DNA of 64,000 nt from NCBI RefSeq assembly GCF_018742245.1, contig NZ_CP036132.1:3095001-3159000 (forward strand), given 5' to 3'. The first letter of the stretch is position 1; each line of letters begins with the position of its first letter. The notes under the pieces were generated by a model. The model was not told where the DNA came from and searched no databases. It saw nothing but the letters and a program-made list of their open reading frames with translations. The position numbers were made by a program, and so were the translations under genes. Of the stretch, positions 16,295 through 25,921 are shown piece by piece. The DNA comes from Bacillus mycoides. Lineage in GTDB: Bacteria > Bacillota > Bacilli > Bacillales > Bacillaceae_G.

Positions 16295-17347
16295 CTAAAG
16301 AGACTTATGCAGCAATTCCAGTACATCTTTCATCGCAAAAGGACCGTCTTTTTTTACATGCTCAGCGAATTCAGAAACGAGACGTAATGTTTTCACACTT
16401 TCAATTGGATGATCCCCTGACGCGCTTTCAGCAGAAAGCATAACAGCATTCGTCCCGTCGAGTACAGCCTGAAATACATCAGTTACCTCAGCTCTTGTAG
16501 GAATAGAATGATCTACCATAGATTGAAGCATTTGTGTCGCTGTAATTACATATGTATTCGTTCGATTGCACTCACGAATCATCATTTTTTGTAAAAGTGG
16601 AATAAATTGATACGGCAATTCCACACCTAAATCTCCCCTTGCGATCATAATGCCATCCGCTTCTTTGCATATGTCTTGAAAATTCTCGATTGCTTCCATC
16701 GTTTCTATTTTTGCAATTAAATGGGGCCAAGTTTCTTTATACTCTTGTATAAACTCTCGTATTTCTTTTATATGACTAGGTTTTCGCACAAAGGAACACG
16801 CAATAAAATCAACATTCTCTTCTAAAAGAAACTGAATATCTTTTTTATCTTTCTCTGTAATAGCTGGTAAACCAACAATTGCGCCTGGTAAATTCACCCC
16901 TTTATGAGAGGCAATATTTCCACCTGTTTTTATCCTCGTTTCTATTTTTTCCATACTTACCTTTTCAACGATTAACTCAACTTCTCCATCATTAATAAGA
17001 ATTCTACTTCCAACTTTCACGTCATTCGCAATCCCTACATAATCAACACTTGCTTCTTCTTTATTCCCTTGAACTGGATTGGTATGCAAAATAAATAACT
17101 CCCCTGCTTCAAGGGTAATTTGTTCCTCTTTCATTTCACCCAATCTTATTTTAGGACCTTGTACATCCCCCAGAATTTTAATAGAATCGTCTAACGATTT
17201 TACTAAACGAATAATATCTTTATGACTTTCATGCGTGCCATGTGATAAATTCAACCGAACAATTTTCATACCATTGTTTATTAACTGCGCTAATGTTTCT
17301 TTATTATTACTTGCTGGCCCAATTGTACAAACTCGATCAATTGTCAT
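16295..17347 (-). CDS. pyk: Short pyruvate kinase (catalytic core only)
   Basis: Converts phosphoenolpyruvate and ADP to pyruvate and ATP. At 350 residues it is well short of the main Bacillus enzyme (about 585). The A and B domains are present: CTIGPASNN, VRLNLSHG, GDVQGPKIRLG, and the active-site block IAKIETMEAIEN with MIARGDLGVE and TATQMLQSM. The allosteric C domain and the PEP-utiliser-like extension are absent. It looks intact and is probably a second, constitutively active or specialised isozyme. Its stop codon abuts a bcr1 copy, so loss of the C domain by insertion should be considered. Confidence 0.87.
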   Translation of the reverse strand: MTIDRVCTIGPASNNKETLAQLINNGMKIVRLNLSHGTHESHKDIIRLVKSLDDSIKILGDVQGPKIRLGEMKEEQITLEAGELFILHTNPVQGNKEEASVDYVGIANDVKVGSRILINDGEVELIVEKVSMEKIETRIKTGGNIASHKGVNLPGAIVGLPAITEKDKKDIQFLLEENVDFIACSFVRKPSHIKEIREFIQEYKETWPHLIAKIETMEAIENFQDICKEADGIMIARGDLGVELPYQFIPLLQKMMIRECNRTNTYVITATQMLQSMVDHSIPTRAEVTDVFQAVLDGTNAVMLSAESASGDHPIESVKTLRLVSEFAEHVKKDGPFAMKDVLELLHKSL

Positions 17348-17591
17348 TTTCCCACCATCCTTTTTTTAATGTTTCCCATAAAATAAAAAGAAGATTCTTT
17401 TTATAGGAAAGACCATACAACTAAGAGATTTTATATGAGGTGAATATTTTGCTGAATAAATAGCTTAAATTTAACTTTTTGACTCCATAGTTATTGTTAG
17501 TTTCGTTGCAATAGGGTACTACTAATAATAAATCTTGTTAACATACGAACGTTAGATTCGGATATTGAAAACAATCTATGGAGGAACCACA

Positions 17592-19265
17592 ATGACTACT
17601 CTTCGTAAAAAAATAATAGGACTAACATTAGCGGGAACGGTAGCACTATGGTCATTAGCAGCAGGAGTCATGATGAACGATAACGAGGTAAAAGCTGAGG
17701 TGAAAAAAGCAGGAAAGCAACCTAAAAATGTAATTTTCATGGTTATAGATGGGACAAGTTCTTCGGCTACAACATTAGCCCGGTGGTATAAAGGTTCACC
17801 CCTTGCACTAGATCAAATTGTATCCGGAGGTGTTCGTACGTATTCGGCAGAATCAGCTATTACGGATTCTGCACCGGCAGCTACAGCTTTAGCTACTGGA
17901 AATAAATCAAATTCAGGTTACGTGGGCGTATTGCCTTCTGTTGTGAATTCACCTGGCTTAGAACCAGTGAAAGAAGAATGTAAGTTTCGTCCAGTTGCCA
18001 ACGTCTTAGAAGGCGCAAAACGTTCAGGCCGCGCAACAGGAATCGTTGCTACATCAGAAATTCAGCATGCTACTCCGGCTAGTTTCTCTGCCCACCATGC
18101 TAACCGTAAAAATTTTGAAGTGCTTGGTGAACAGCAAGTTTATCAAAATATAGAAGTTGTATTAGGTGGTGGAAAGGCAGCACTTCAGCCTACGACAAGC
18201 AATGGAATTCGTAAAGACAACGAAGATTTAGTAAAAGTGATTCAAGGCAAAGGGTACGATTTTGTCGAAACAAAAGATGCGTTACTAAACTCCAAATCAA
18301 ATAAAATCTGGGGTTCTTTCTCTAATACTGCCCTTGCGTTCGATATGGATCGTGAAGCAAACCAGCCTAAACAGCCAACTCTTTCCCAGATGACGAGAAA
18401 AGCAATTCAAACATTATCAAAAGATAAAGATGGTTTCTTCTTATTCGTAGAAGGCAGTAAGGCAGATTGGGCAGCACATGCAAATGACCCTATCGGGATG
18501 ATTAGCGATGTATTGGCGTTTGATGATGCGGTTACAGAAGCATTAACATTTGCGAAGAAAGATGGTAACACTATGGTCATTGCTTTAGCGGATCATGGTA
18601 ATAGCGGTATTTCCATCGGTAACAGCAATACAACAAAAGGATATGATACTACACCAGTATCAGCTTACATTGACCCACTGAAAAAGGCGAAAATGACACT
18701 TGAAGGTGCTACAAGTAAACTAAAAGATGATTTATCTAATATAAAAGAAGTAGCTGCTCTTTACGGTTTAGACAACCTAACTGATGATGAAAGAGAAAAG
18801 TTAAAAGCTGCACATAAGAAAGCTGATGTAGGTCCAATCCTTACTAAATTATTGGCCAACCGTGCGAACATCGGTTTTACAACTGGTGGTCATACGGGTG
18901 AAGATGTATTCTTATACTCTTACGGTCCTCAAAAGCCATACGGTTTAGTCCAAAATACAGACATTGCGAAAATAATGGCCAAAGCAATGGGCTTTCAATT
19001 AGGAGAAATAACTAAGAAATTATTCTTAGATGCTGAAACAGCCTTTAAACAAATTGGTGCAACTGTAACGATTGACAAAAAAGATGCACGAAACCCAGTG
19101 CTTGTAGTAAAACGCAATAATACGAAGGCCAAATTATTTGTTAATAAAAACATTATCTGTATCGGTGGAAAAGATTATGAATTAGGAAGTGTTGTTGTAG
19201 AAAGCAACGGGAAATTCTATGTACCTGAAAAAGCAATTGAACTATTCACAAAGCATTCTCGCTAA
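17592..19265 (+). CDS. Secreted alkaline phosphatase with C-terminal stalk-like domain
   Basis: Phosphomonoesterase of 557 residues acting outside the cell. A signal peptide covers about 1-33. Metal-binding and catalytic parts are VIFMVIDGTSS, then TDSAPAATALATG with nucleophile Ser93, HATPASFSAHH, FVEGSKADWAAHAND and ADHGNSG / TGGHTGED. The last ~60 residues (NTKAKLFVNKNIICIGGKDY ...) resemble a copper-amine-oxidase N-terminal-like domain, common in Bacillus surface proteins. ATG 17592 has GGAGGAACC upstream. Single gene with its own terminator; phosphate starvation control is likely, but I did not identify a PhoP box. Confidence 0.9.
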   Translation: MTTLRKKIIGLTLAGTVALWSLAAGVMMNDNEVKAEVKKAGKQPKNVIFMVIDGTSSSATTLARWYKGSPLALDQIVSGGVRTYSAESAITDSAPAATALATGNKSNSGYVGVLPSVVNSPGLEPVKEECKFRPVANVLEGAKRSGRATGIVATSEIQHATPASFSAHHANRKNFEVLGEQQVYQNIEVVLGGGKAALQPTTSNGIRKDNEDLVKVIQGKGYDFVETKDALLNSKSNKIWGSFSNTALAFDMDREANQPKQPTLSQMTRKAIQTLSKDKDGFFLFVEGSKADWAAHANDPIGMISDVLAFDDAVTEALTFAKKDGNTMVIALADHGNSGISIGNSNTTKGYDTTPVSAYIDPLKKAKMTLEGATSKLKDDLSNIKEVAALYGLDNLTDDEREKLKAAHKKADVGPILTKLLANRANIGFTTGGHTGEDVFLYSYGPQKPYGLVQNTDIAKIMAKAMGFQLGEITKKLFLDAETAFKQIGATVTIDKKDARNPVLVVKRNNTKAKLFVNKNIICIGGKDYELGSVVVESNGKFYVPEKAIELFTKHSR

Positions 19266-19302
19266 AAAAGATTGCCTCTTAGTATACAGGCAATCTTTTT
19301 TT
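19265..19302 (+). terminator. Terminator of the alkaline phosphatase gene
   Basis: AAAAGATTGCCT / AGGCAATCTTTT hairpin followed by T residues, directly after the stop codon. Confidence 0.9.
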
Positions 19303-19411
19303 GAGTAAAAGGATTATTTTGTTTAAATATTCCTTAAATCGCACTCCTATTCGTTAATCTCAAAGTAACTTCCTGTATAATACAATTAAGTAATCAATAG
19401 GAGTGTTATTC

Positions 19412-19585
19412 ATGCCAGATATATTAAGACTCGTTATCTTTATCGTTGTTGCAATTGGTGCAATCATTAACTTATATCTAGAGTTTAAAAAGCCTAAAAA
19501 AAGTATATTCTCAATAATTTTTCTATCGATACTCCTTATTGGGGCCTCAGGTTTAATTAAAGATATTTTATCTCGACTTTTATAG
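19412..19585 (+). CDS. Small two-helix membrane protein
   Basis: 57 residues, MPDILRLVIFIVVAIGAIIN ..., with two hydrophobic helices separated by a KKPKK loop. AGGAG lies eight bases before the ATG at 19412. I do not recognise the family. Confidence 0.65.
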   Translation: MPDILRLVIFIVVAIGAIINLYLEFKKPKKSIFSIIFLSILLIGASGLIKDILSRLL

Positions 19586-19659
19586 AAGAATGAATAAAAC
19601 CCGATATTCCGTCAATAATGTAGACAACATTATATTTTCTCCATTCCCCCTTGGAGATG

Positions 19660-19689
19660 AGCAGTTAGCTTTTGCTAGCTGCTCTTTTT
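19660..19689 (+). terminator. Hairpin terminator
   Basis: AGCAGTTAGC-TTTT-GCTAGCTGCT followed by CTTTTT. It can end the small membrane protein transcript and overlaps the tail of the broken gene on the other strand. Confidence 0.8.
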
Positions 19690-19942
19690 ACGGATTCACT
19701 ACATAAACTTCTGCTGTATATGATTTTCCTGTTAAATAATTATCGATGAAAAAGTAATCATTTCGAGGTACATTCAAAATCAATTCATTTATACGATTAA
19801 TTATGCAAGAATCATGATGTGTGATTTCTCCTAACTCCTTGTACTGCCTTGCTCCTTGTTTCCATTTCACAATTACAACATCACTCTTTTACAACTGATC
19901 CAATTGTTCTTGCGTTTCAAGTTTCACAAAATTCATATCCAT
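19688..19942 (-). pseudogene. Small gene interrupted by an in-frame TAA
   Basis: From ATG 19942 (AAAGGGG upstream) the frame reads MDMNFVKLETQEQLDQL, meets a TAA at 19889-19891, then continues open for another 67 codons as KSDVVIVKWKQGARQYKELG ... SYTAEVYVVNP. The frame is continuous over 85 codons apart from that one stop, and both halves look like one protein. One base change would explain the disruption. I do not recognise the family. A GTG inside the second part could still give a 60-residue product. Confidence 0.6.
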
Positions 19943-20032
19943 TCCCCTTTGTATTAAAATGAAATTCCCGTTAAAAACAATGAACTTTAAAAACTACTAA
20001 ATTGTAAATATAAATACAAGGGAGCGTTTTAT

Positions 20033-20104
20033 ATGACTTCCTATCAAAGAATATCTTTAATAGTTATCACTCTTTTTTATCATTGTGATGTTCCTTTCAA
20101 ATGA
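20033..20104 (+). pseudogene. Possible frameshifted small membrane protein
   Basis: ATG 20033 with AAGGGAG upstream gives MTSYQRISLIVITLFYHCDV and stops after 23 residues. Removing one T from the T6 run at about 20072 would continue as LFIIVMFLSNEVFIS, a normal single-helix small membrane protein of 28 residues. This suggests a one-base insertion in a homopolymer, or a sequencing error or slippage site. Confidence 0.35.
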
Positions 20105-20146
20105 AGTCTTTATTTCTTAACACCCAACGAGAATGTACAACAAACT

Positions 20147-20176
20147 AAAAAAGCCTACTCACACGAGTAGGCTTTT
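20147..20176 (-). terminator. Terminator of the lipoprotein gene
   Basis: AAAAGCCTACTC / GAGTAGGCTTTT hairpin five bases after the stop codon on the minus strand. Confidence 0.85.
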
Positions 20177-20180
20177 GAAA

Positions 20181-20867
20181 CTATGAAAGCTTCGTTAATA
20201 ATTGATTTAAATCTTTTTTCGTTTTCGTCGTTAATGCCTTCATTTTATTAACATCTATCTTTTCTTTTTCCGCTCTTATAATTAATGGATACAAACTTTG
20301 TTCAATTGTTTTGTATTCAGTTGGATGTGATGCCTCTATATCTTTTTCAATTACATCCCACTTCTCATTAATTTGTTTTCCAAGTTTATTTACTGTTTCT
20401 AATTTAGGATTTGCAGCTAATTGCTTGTCTAAGCTTTCAATTAAGGTAACAACTTCTTTTACATTTGCTTTCACAGCGACGTTTTTCTTCGGATCTTTCG
20501 TTGTCTTTCCGTTATTGTTTGTACTTGTGCTTTGATCTGTTGTTTTCCCGCTAGTAGTTTGATCATTCGTTTTTCCTGTCGTTTCTTTTTCTTTTGTTGT
20601 TTTGCCGTTACTTTCTGTTCCTGTTGATTCTTTTGTATTTTTTGCATCTTTATCTGTTTTTTCATTCGAAGAAGTATTTGTGTCTTTTTCACTATCTTTC
20701 GTTGTTTTTGACGCTTCATCTGCACTTGTCGTTTTTGATTGCTCTTCATTTTGCGCTGTTGCTGGATCCTTCTTCGCTTCATCTTTATCTGTGAAGGTAC
20801 TACAAGCTGCCATTGAAAGCATTGTACCAATTGCTACTGATGCGATAGCGACCTTTTTCATTTTCAT
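20181..20867 (-). CDS. Lipoprotein with Ser/Thr/Lys-rich linker and small helical C-terminal domain
   Basis: 228 residues with a lipoprotein signal (LSMAAC). Residues ~25-130 are low-complexity T, K, S, D, E, N, G with repeated GKTTK/KTTD units, probably a flexible wall-spanning linker. The last ~95 residues (VKANVKEVVTLIESLDKQLA ... LTTKTKKDLNQLL) are helical and contain the block QINEKWDVIEKDIEASHPTE; I do not recognise a named domain with certainty. GGGGGA precedes the ATG. It is a single gene. Confidence 0.8.
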   Translation of the reverse strand: MKMKKVAIASVAIGTMLSMAACSTFTDKDEAKKDPATAQNEEQSKTTSADEASKTTKDSEKDTNTSSNEKTDKDAKNTKESTGTESNGKTTKEKETTGKTNDQTTSGKTTDQSTSTNNNGKTTKDPKKNVAVKANVKEVVTLIESLDKQLAANPKLETVNKLGKQINEKWDVIEKDIEASHPTEYKTIEQSLYPLIIRAEKEKIDVNKMKALTTKTKKDLNQLLTKLS

Positions 20868-21205
20868 AAAAATCCCCCTATGTTTATATAATTTATCCTC
20901 CTCTTTACGATTCTATTTTCTCTTAAAAAATCCCTTTTCACACGAATCACCATCTTTCCGACAGTAATCTTCATAATAATACGTACAAAAAACGATAAAT
21001 TTATTTTAATATTCGAGTTTCTTCTACCTCATTTTTCTTCTCTGTAGCAAAAGAAAAAGAGTATATTGTCACATGAAGATTTACAATCTACAAATGACAA
21101 CATACTCTCCTATCAATTTTTTATCTTTCTTGACATTTTATTTACACAAAAAAATAAAATAATTCCTAATTTTTTTATTTCTCAACACTTGTTAACATAA
21201 TATTT
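20868..21205. other. Intergenic, one long imperfect palindrome
   Basis: AT-rich with no gene. At about 21059-21108 the arms AGAGTATATTGTCA and TGACAACATACTCT flank a 22-nt loop, followed by a T-rich stretch; it could be a terminator or a regulator site. The promoter of the lipoprotein gene must lie in the first 100 bases, but no strong hexamers stand out. Confidence 0.4.
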
Positions 21206-21964
21206 TTATGAAAAACCACCGTTCGAATGAATGACTTGCCCAGTAACCCACTTCGCCTCTTCACTTACTAAAAAAGCGATTAAACGGGCAGCATCCACCG
21301 GTTCTCCAACTCTACCTTGCGGGAATTTCCATACTAAATGATGCTGTAATTCCTCTGTAATCCATCCTGTATTCGTTGGTCCTGGATCAACAGCATTGAC
21401 TGTAATCCCCTTCTCCATAGCAACTGGTGCAACTGACTTTGTAAATGCTTCTATTGCTCCCTTTGTTGCTACGTATGCCAGTTCATCTGGCATTGGCGCT
21501 AGTGACTGCCCAGAAGTAAGATTGATAATACTTCCACTCGTTTTAAGTGAAAAATGTTTCATAAATAATGAACTTAATAGCATAGTAGCACGAACATTGA
21601 CCGTATAATGTTTATCTAACTGTTCTACATCTAACTCTTCAATTTTCGTATGAGTAGAATACGCCGCATTATTAATAAGAATAGATGGCTCACCTAAACG
21701 TTCTGATACCATATACAATACACGATTAGGCGAATAAGACTTCGATAAGTTGATTTCTGCCATTTCACATCGAACGCCGTAACTTTCAATTTCCTTTTTC
21801 AACAAAAAGGGTTCTTGATCATTCATTCCCCACGGCATTGCTTTATCATACCGAGGCCAGTACGTGAAAAAGACGTCTATCCCCTTTTGAGCAAGCACCT
21901 TGCATACAGCTGCACCAATTCCATTCAGACGAGTTGCCCCTGTTACAATTGCTATTTTCCTCAC
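21206..21964 (-). CDS. SDR family oxidoreductase
   Basis: Short-chain dehydrogenase/reductase of 252 residues, similar to 3-ketoacyl-ACP reductases. The NAD(P) site is TGATRLNGIGAAV, NNAAY is present, and the catalytic pair sits in YVATKGAIEAF; the end WVTGQVIHSNGG is typical. The start is a GTG with GGAGGAG upstream. The loop ATRLNGIG is longer than the classic T-G-x-x-x-G-x-G. The substrate is unknown. Confidence 0.88.
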   Translation of the reverse strand: MRKIAIVTGATRLNGIGAAVCKVLAQKGIDVFFTYWPRYDKAMPWGMNDQEPFLLKKEIESYGVRCEMAEINLSKSYSPNRVLYMVSERLGEPSILINNAAYSTHTKIEELDVEQLDKHYTVNVRATMLLSSLFMKHFSLKTSGSIINLTSGQSLAPMPDELAYVATKGAIEAFTKSVAPVAMEKGITVNAVDPGPTNTGWITEELQHHLVWKFPQGRVGEPVDAARLIAFLVSEEAKWVTGQVIHSNGGFS

Positions 21965-21982
21965 CTTTTCTCCTCCATCTAT

Positions 21983-22019
21983 GGATATATCCTCTGCACG
22001 AATACAGAGGATATATCTT
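21983..22019 (-). terminator. Terminator of the ABC-2 exporter genes
   Basis: GATATATCCTCTG / CAGAGGATATATC hairpin at the end of the permease gene. Confidence 0.75.
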
Positions 22020-22020
22020 C

Positions 22021-23685
22021 TTATTGAATATTTGACAATATACGCTCTGCACCTAATTTTAAAATTCTAATTAAAATTAAATTGGTAATGGTAAACAGTA
22101 TAAATAAAATAATAAACATAACCCACAGTCCTACCTGAAGGACAAAGTACAATACACTTACTCCCGCTACAATAACTAAAGCTATTAAAATATTAGCTAA
22201 AAAATTCCACAAAGTTGTGTATCGACTTTTAAATAATTTTTGTTCTGTATCCCAATGTATATCTGCAGTTTGTGCATCCCAGCGCGTACCGATTAAATTA
22301 ATTAAGAGCAATCCGTTCGCACTTAGTAAAAACCACAGTATCATGAAGACTGGAGAAATACCCGCTACAACTGCCATCGTAATACCGAATACTGCTAAAA
22401 TGACCACATTAATTAACCAAGCAGTTATTGCTTTCGCAAAAAAGATATCCGAAGCCTTTACTGGTAAATAACGATTCACAAACCATGAACTTCCATCTCG
22501 AGAAAATGACGTCGTTGCAATAACGTTACTCCCCATTAAAAATAAGGATGCACAAAGGCCAACACCAATTGCAAAGCCTGCTGATTCTGGATTATCAATA
22601 TATTCCGTAATCCATTTTAAATTTCCATCTTGTACAAATAAAACAAAGAACAGCATAATTGGCATAACGAAAGTTTGCACAATACAATTTAAGAAAAATT
22701 GTGGCGTGCGGAATAACGTTTTAAATTCTTTTTTCACATATGCTTTTAAATGTGAACTTTGTACCGTTGATTTCTGTAAACCTTCTGCTGAAATTACCTC
22801 TTTCTTTGCTGTACTCGTTGAAAGACCAATAACCCCTTTTAAATATGTACGCTCTGCAATATAGTAAAACAGCCCAAAAAACGCGATAGAAATAAGAATG
22901 TATATTAGTACGTATAATATTCCCTTCCACGATGCATTTTCTACTAATCCCATTGCACCAAAATATGTAGTCGGAAAATAATTTGTCATTTGTATGAAAA
23001 GGGAGGATTGATTATTTACAAGATAATTCGCAACTGAATCTCCAGCTCCAGATACTGCACTTTTATTTCTCCATTGCATAAATACATTGATTCCGACGAT
23101 AAATAGTATACTTACGATTCCAATAAATATACTTCCTCGATCTTTATTTTTCGCTATATTCGTATACCTCATAATAATTGTCATAATTAACGAAGCTAGC
23201 ACTAACGGAACGATAGGGAAGAATATGTAAATGACAACCATATAAATGTAATATGTAATGAAAGCACCACTCTTTAAACCGTAAGTAATAAAGATAGGCC
23301 ATAAAATAAACGAGCTCATTACGTATTGTGTAATTAACACTGTAAAGAACTTTGCCGAAATAATTTGCGCTGGTTTTAACGGTAACGGTAGTAACATTTC
23401 AACATCATTACTATAGTAAAACACTGTTAAAATGTTCATAATACTCATCAAAAATACCCATATACTAGCAATAGCTAATCCCATTGCAATAATAATCCCT
23501 GGATCCTGTCCTAGATGTATCATTCCTTCATACATTCCATGCGTCATCGAACCAAATATTAAAAACCCAACAAATAAAATCGCTGCAAAGGAGAATAAAT
23601 ATGCCCATCGTTTCTTTTTATCAGTTATAAAATCTGCATAATTTAATTTCAATAATACCTTCGTTAACGTCCAAATTTTACTCAT
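22021..23685 (-). CDS. ABC-2 type transporter permease
   Basis: Polytopic membrane protein of 554 residues with about 12 hydrophobic segments. It overlaps the ATPase gene by 8 nt and would form the export channel. A cytoplasmic loop around residues 285-320 separates the two halves. The substrate is unknown; such pairs export peptides, lipids or drugs. Confidence 0.88.
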   Translation of the reverse strand: MSKIWTLTKVLLKLNYADFITDKKKRWAYLFSFAAILFVGFLIFGSMTHGMYEGMIHLGQDPGIIIAMGLAIASIWVFLMSIMNILTVFYYSNDVEMLLPLPLKPAQIISAKFFTVLITQYVMSSFILWPIFITYGLKSGAFITYYIYMVVIYIFFPIVPLVLASLIMTIIMRYTNIAKNKDRGSIFIGIVSILFIVGINVFMQWRNKSAVSGAGDSVANYLVNNQSSLFIQMTNYFPTTYFGAMGLVENASWKGILYVLIYILISIAFFGLFYYIAERTYLKGVIGLSTSTAKKEVISAEGLQKSTVQSSHLKAYVKKEFKTLFRTPQFFLNCIVQTFVMPIMLFFVLFVQDGNLKWITEYIDNPESAGFAIGVGLCASLFLMGSNVIATTSFSRDGSSWFVNRYLPVKASDIFFAKAITAWLINVVILAVFGITMAVVAGISPVFMILWFLLSANGLLLINLIGTRWDAQTADIHWDTEQKLFKSRYTTLWNFLANILIALVIVAGVSVLYFVLQVGLWVMFIILFILFTITNLILIRILKLGAERILSNIQ

Positions 23686-24403
23686 TACCCGTCATCTCCA
23701 AGAACATTTTTTCAAGTGATTCATTGGATTTAAAATGATCTCTCATTTCATTTAAATTTCCTTTAAACTGCAAATTCCCCTTATTAATAATAGCGACGCG
23801 GTCACATATTTTTTCCGCCACTTCTAATACGTGTGTAGAGAAAAATACAATCTTCCCTTTATCTGCATGTTCTCTCATCATTTCTTTCAAAATATATGCA
23901 GATTTCGGATCAAGCCCTGTTAACGGTTCATCTAAAATCCATACATCCGGCTCATGCACGAGCACACCAATAATAACAATCTTTTGCCTCATACCGTGTG
24001 AATAACTTTGAATTTGATCAGATAAAGCATTATAAAGATCAAACTTCTTCGCTAAAGACTCTATTCGTTCTTGCCTTACTTCCTTCGGCACTTCGTACAT
24101 ATCAGCCATAAAGTTTAAATATTCAATTCCTTTTAATCGTAAAAACATATCCGGGCTATCTGGAACATAGCCAAATGTTTTCTTCGCTTCCATCGGGTTT
24201 TTCATAATATCTTTACCATTGATTGTAATGGTCCCTTTGTCCACCCCATGAATACCAGTAATCATCTTAATTGTCGTTGATTTACCTGCACCATTCGGTC
24301 CTAAAAATCCGAATATTTCTCCGCTAGGTACAGATAAACTTAAATCTTTTACTGCGTAGTTAGATCCATTATAACTTTTTGACACATTCACAATTTCAAT
24401 CAT
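23678..24403 (-). CDS. ABC transporter ATP-binding protein
   Basis: Energises the ABC-2 permease. Walker A GPNGAGKST (~residue 35), signature SYSHGMRQK and Walker B VWILDEPLTGLD are all present, and the H-loop is FFSTHVLEV; 241 residues. ATG 24403 has AAAGGA nine bases upstream and is preferred over the TTG at 24412. Confidence 0.93.
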   Translation of the reverse strand: MIEIVNVSKSYNGSNYAVKDLSLSVPSGEIFGFLGPNGAGKSTTIKMITGIHGVDKGTITINGKDIMKNPMEAKKTFGYVPDSPDMFLRLKGIEYLNFMADMYEVPKEVRQERIESLAKKFDLYNALSDQIQSYSHGMRQKIVIIGVLVHEPDVWILDEPLTGLDPKSAYILKEMMREHADKGKIVFFSTHVLEVAEKICDRVAIINKGNLQFKGNLNEMRDHFKSNESLEKMFLEMTGNE

Positions 24404-24490
24404 TACATCCAATCCTTTCCTTAATTACCAATTAACTATATTGATATTATAGCATACTTATATTTTCAGATTTTTACATTTTTCAGTTTT

Positions 24491-24685
24491 TTAACCTTTA
24501 AAATAAATATAAACTCCTAATCCAACGATTAAAACAACGGCTAGTATAATATAAATCATCGTAAGTCGTTTAATATTTCCTTTTGTCGCTTTACTATAAT
24601 TCGCATCACCATTTCGCCCAATTAACACCGTTCCAATTACAGTAATCACTACAAGTAATATAACGATCATTATCCCAGTTAACAT
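24491..24685 (-). CDS. Small two-helix membrane protein
   Basis: 64 residues, MLTGIMIVILLVVITVIGTV ..., with two hydrophobic helices flanking a polar NGDANYSKATKGN loop. AGGAGGGGGAGG precedes the ATG. It lies upstream of the ABC exporter genes in the same direction and may share their transcript. No family recognised. Confidence 0.7.
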   Translation of the reverse strand: MLTGIMIVILLVVITVIGTVLIGRNGDANYSKATKGNIKRLTMIYIILAVVLIVGLGVYIYFKG

Positions 24686-24865
24686 TTCTTCCTCCCCCTC
24701 CTTACAACCATTTTACGATATTTCCCTTTTTATTTTACAGAATATTTAACCTTTTTTACTATTATTATGAAATAAACCGCAAAACTATTATTACTATGAA
24801 TTTCCACATGTGATATATTTATAACATATAGTGATTTATTTCTAACATCGAAAGGAGAATCTATC

Positions 24866-25225
24866 GTGAAAACAACTTGGATTAAATATTTAGGATTTCT
24901 CGGTTTCTTTGGGTTTCTCGGATTTTTTTACGAAAAAGGATTGTTTACTATGTTCTGTTTCTTCTCCTTTTTCACGACATATAGAAAAGTTCATCACGAT
25001 GAGCTTTTTGAACAAATCGTCAATAAATCATGCCGCAATGCCTTTATCATTACATTACTAACAACAACTATCATTATGTTTATTGAAATGTTATTTCCGA
25101 ATCCATTTTTACAAGAGATTGATATCGCTCTTATTTTCAGCACACTCATTCTTACATTCGGATTCTCTATCTTCTTTTACGATAAACCTGTGGATGAAAT
25201 GGAAGATGCACCATGGCGTTCGTAA
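24866..25225 (+). CDS. DUF3796-like small membrane protein
   Basis: 119 residues with a GTG start (AAAGGAG upstream). It starts [20 protein letters not shown], has four hydrophobic segments, and ends with an acidic tail MEDAPWRS. This matches the DUF3796 family that is often encoded just before a small HTH regulator, as here (13-nt overlap). The partner relation suggests a membrane sensor or regulator-antagonist pair, which is inference. Confidence 0.75.
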   Translation: MKTTWIKYLGFLGFFGFLGFFYEKGLFTMFCFFSFFTTYRKVHHDELFEQIVNKSCRNAFIITLLTTTIIMFIEMLFPNPFLQEIDIALIFSTLILTFGFSIFFYDKPVDEMEDAPWRS

Positions 25226-25413
25226 CCAAGATAAAAGAATACCGCGCCAAAGTGCATATGACGCAGGAAGATTTAGCGAAAAAGGTTGGTGTACGTCGTG
25301 AAACGATTAGCCATCTTGAAAAAGGAAAATATAATCCTTCCTTACAGCTTGCTCATGATATAGCGAGGGCACTTCATAGTACGATTGATAAGATTTTTAT
25401 TTTTGAGGATTAA
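25213..25413 (+). CDS. Small Cro/CI-type HTH regulator
   Basis: 66 residues, almost only a helix-turn-helix: [35 protein letters not shown]. It belongs to the YozG/YvaO-like family of Bacillus. It is translationally coupled to the DUF3796 gene by overlap and probably autoregulates the pair. Confidence 0.88.
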   Translation: MAFVTKIKEYRAKVHMTQEDLAKKVGVRRETISHLEKGKYNPSLQLAHDIARALHSTIDKIFIFED

Positions 25414-25459
25414 TAAAGGGCACTAAGTCTAATATGTAATACTGAATCTACCGTAATTA

Positions 25460-25755
25460 AAGATATACTACACGATGACGCATGTTGTTTAACAATGTAG
25501 TTTTAAGGTGTATCAACACTTTGCTTGATACGCCTATTTTTATGTTTTTTATCACTACATTCATCAAAGCGACAAATATGTTGCTTTGATATAATGTTAT
25601 TTCTGTAATTTTTACAGAAATATCTTCAATAACATTCTCTTTTTCATCATATTTCAAATAAATGTGGTTTTGAAATAATGTCGTACCGTTTATAAAAAAG
25701 TTGCACCGTTTTTCCCCTTTGGATTTGTTTATCTAAAGGGGTGTTTTTAGAATGA
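25460..25755. repeat. Cluster of imperfect palindromes without a convincing gene
   Basis: At least five hairpins follow each other: GGTGTATCA/TTGATACGCC (25506-25533), ATCAAAGC/GCTTTGAT (25562-25590), ATTTCTGTA/TACAGAAAT (25598-25622), TTTCAAA/TTTGAAA (about 25652-25675) and CCCCTTTGGAT/ATCTAAAGGGG followed by TGTTTTT (25717-25750), the last a good terminator. An open minus-strand frame of 66 codons crosses them from a TTG, but has no ribosome binding site. The remaining DNA up to 25920 shows no gene. Confidence 0.45.
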
Positions 25756-25921
25756 AAAGGGAAAAGAAAATATGAACTGCAAGGCGGATTAAGGCAATAT
25801 TGAGTAGCAATAAAATTACTCAACTAAAGGGCCATTTAATTCAGTAAGAAGGAAAATTCATTAGACAAAGAGAAATACAAGTTGATTGGCAATTGAGTAT
25901 GTTAAGGAGATCATATTTATA

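Noticed and set aside
20311..20967. Open frames opposite the Ser/Thr-rich lipoprotein
   Set aside because: Shadows of low-complexity sequence; no start signals.
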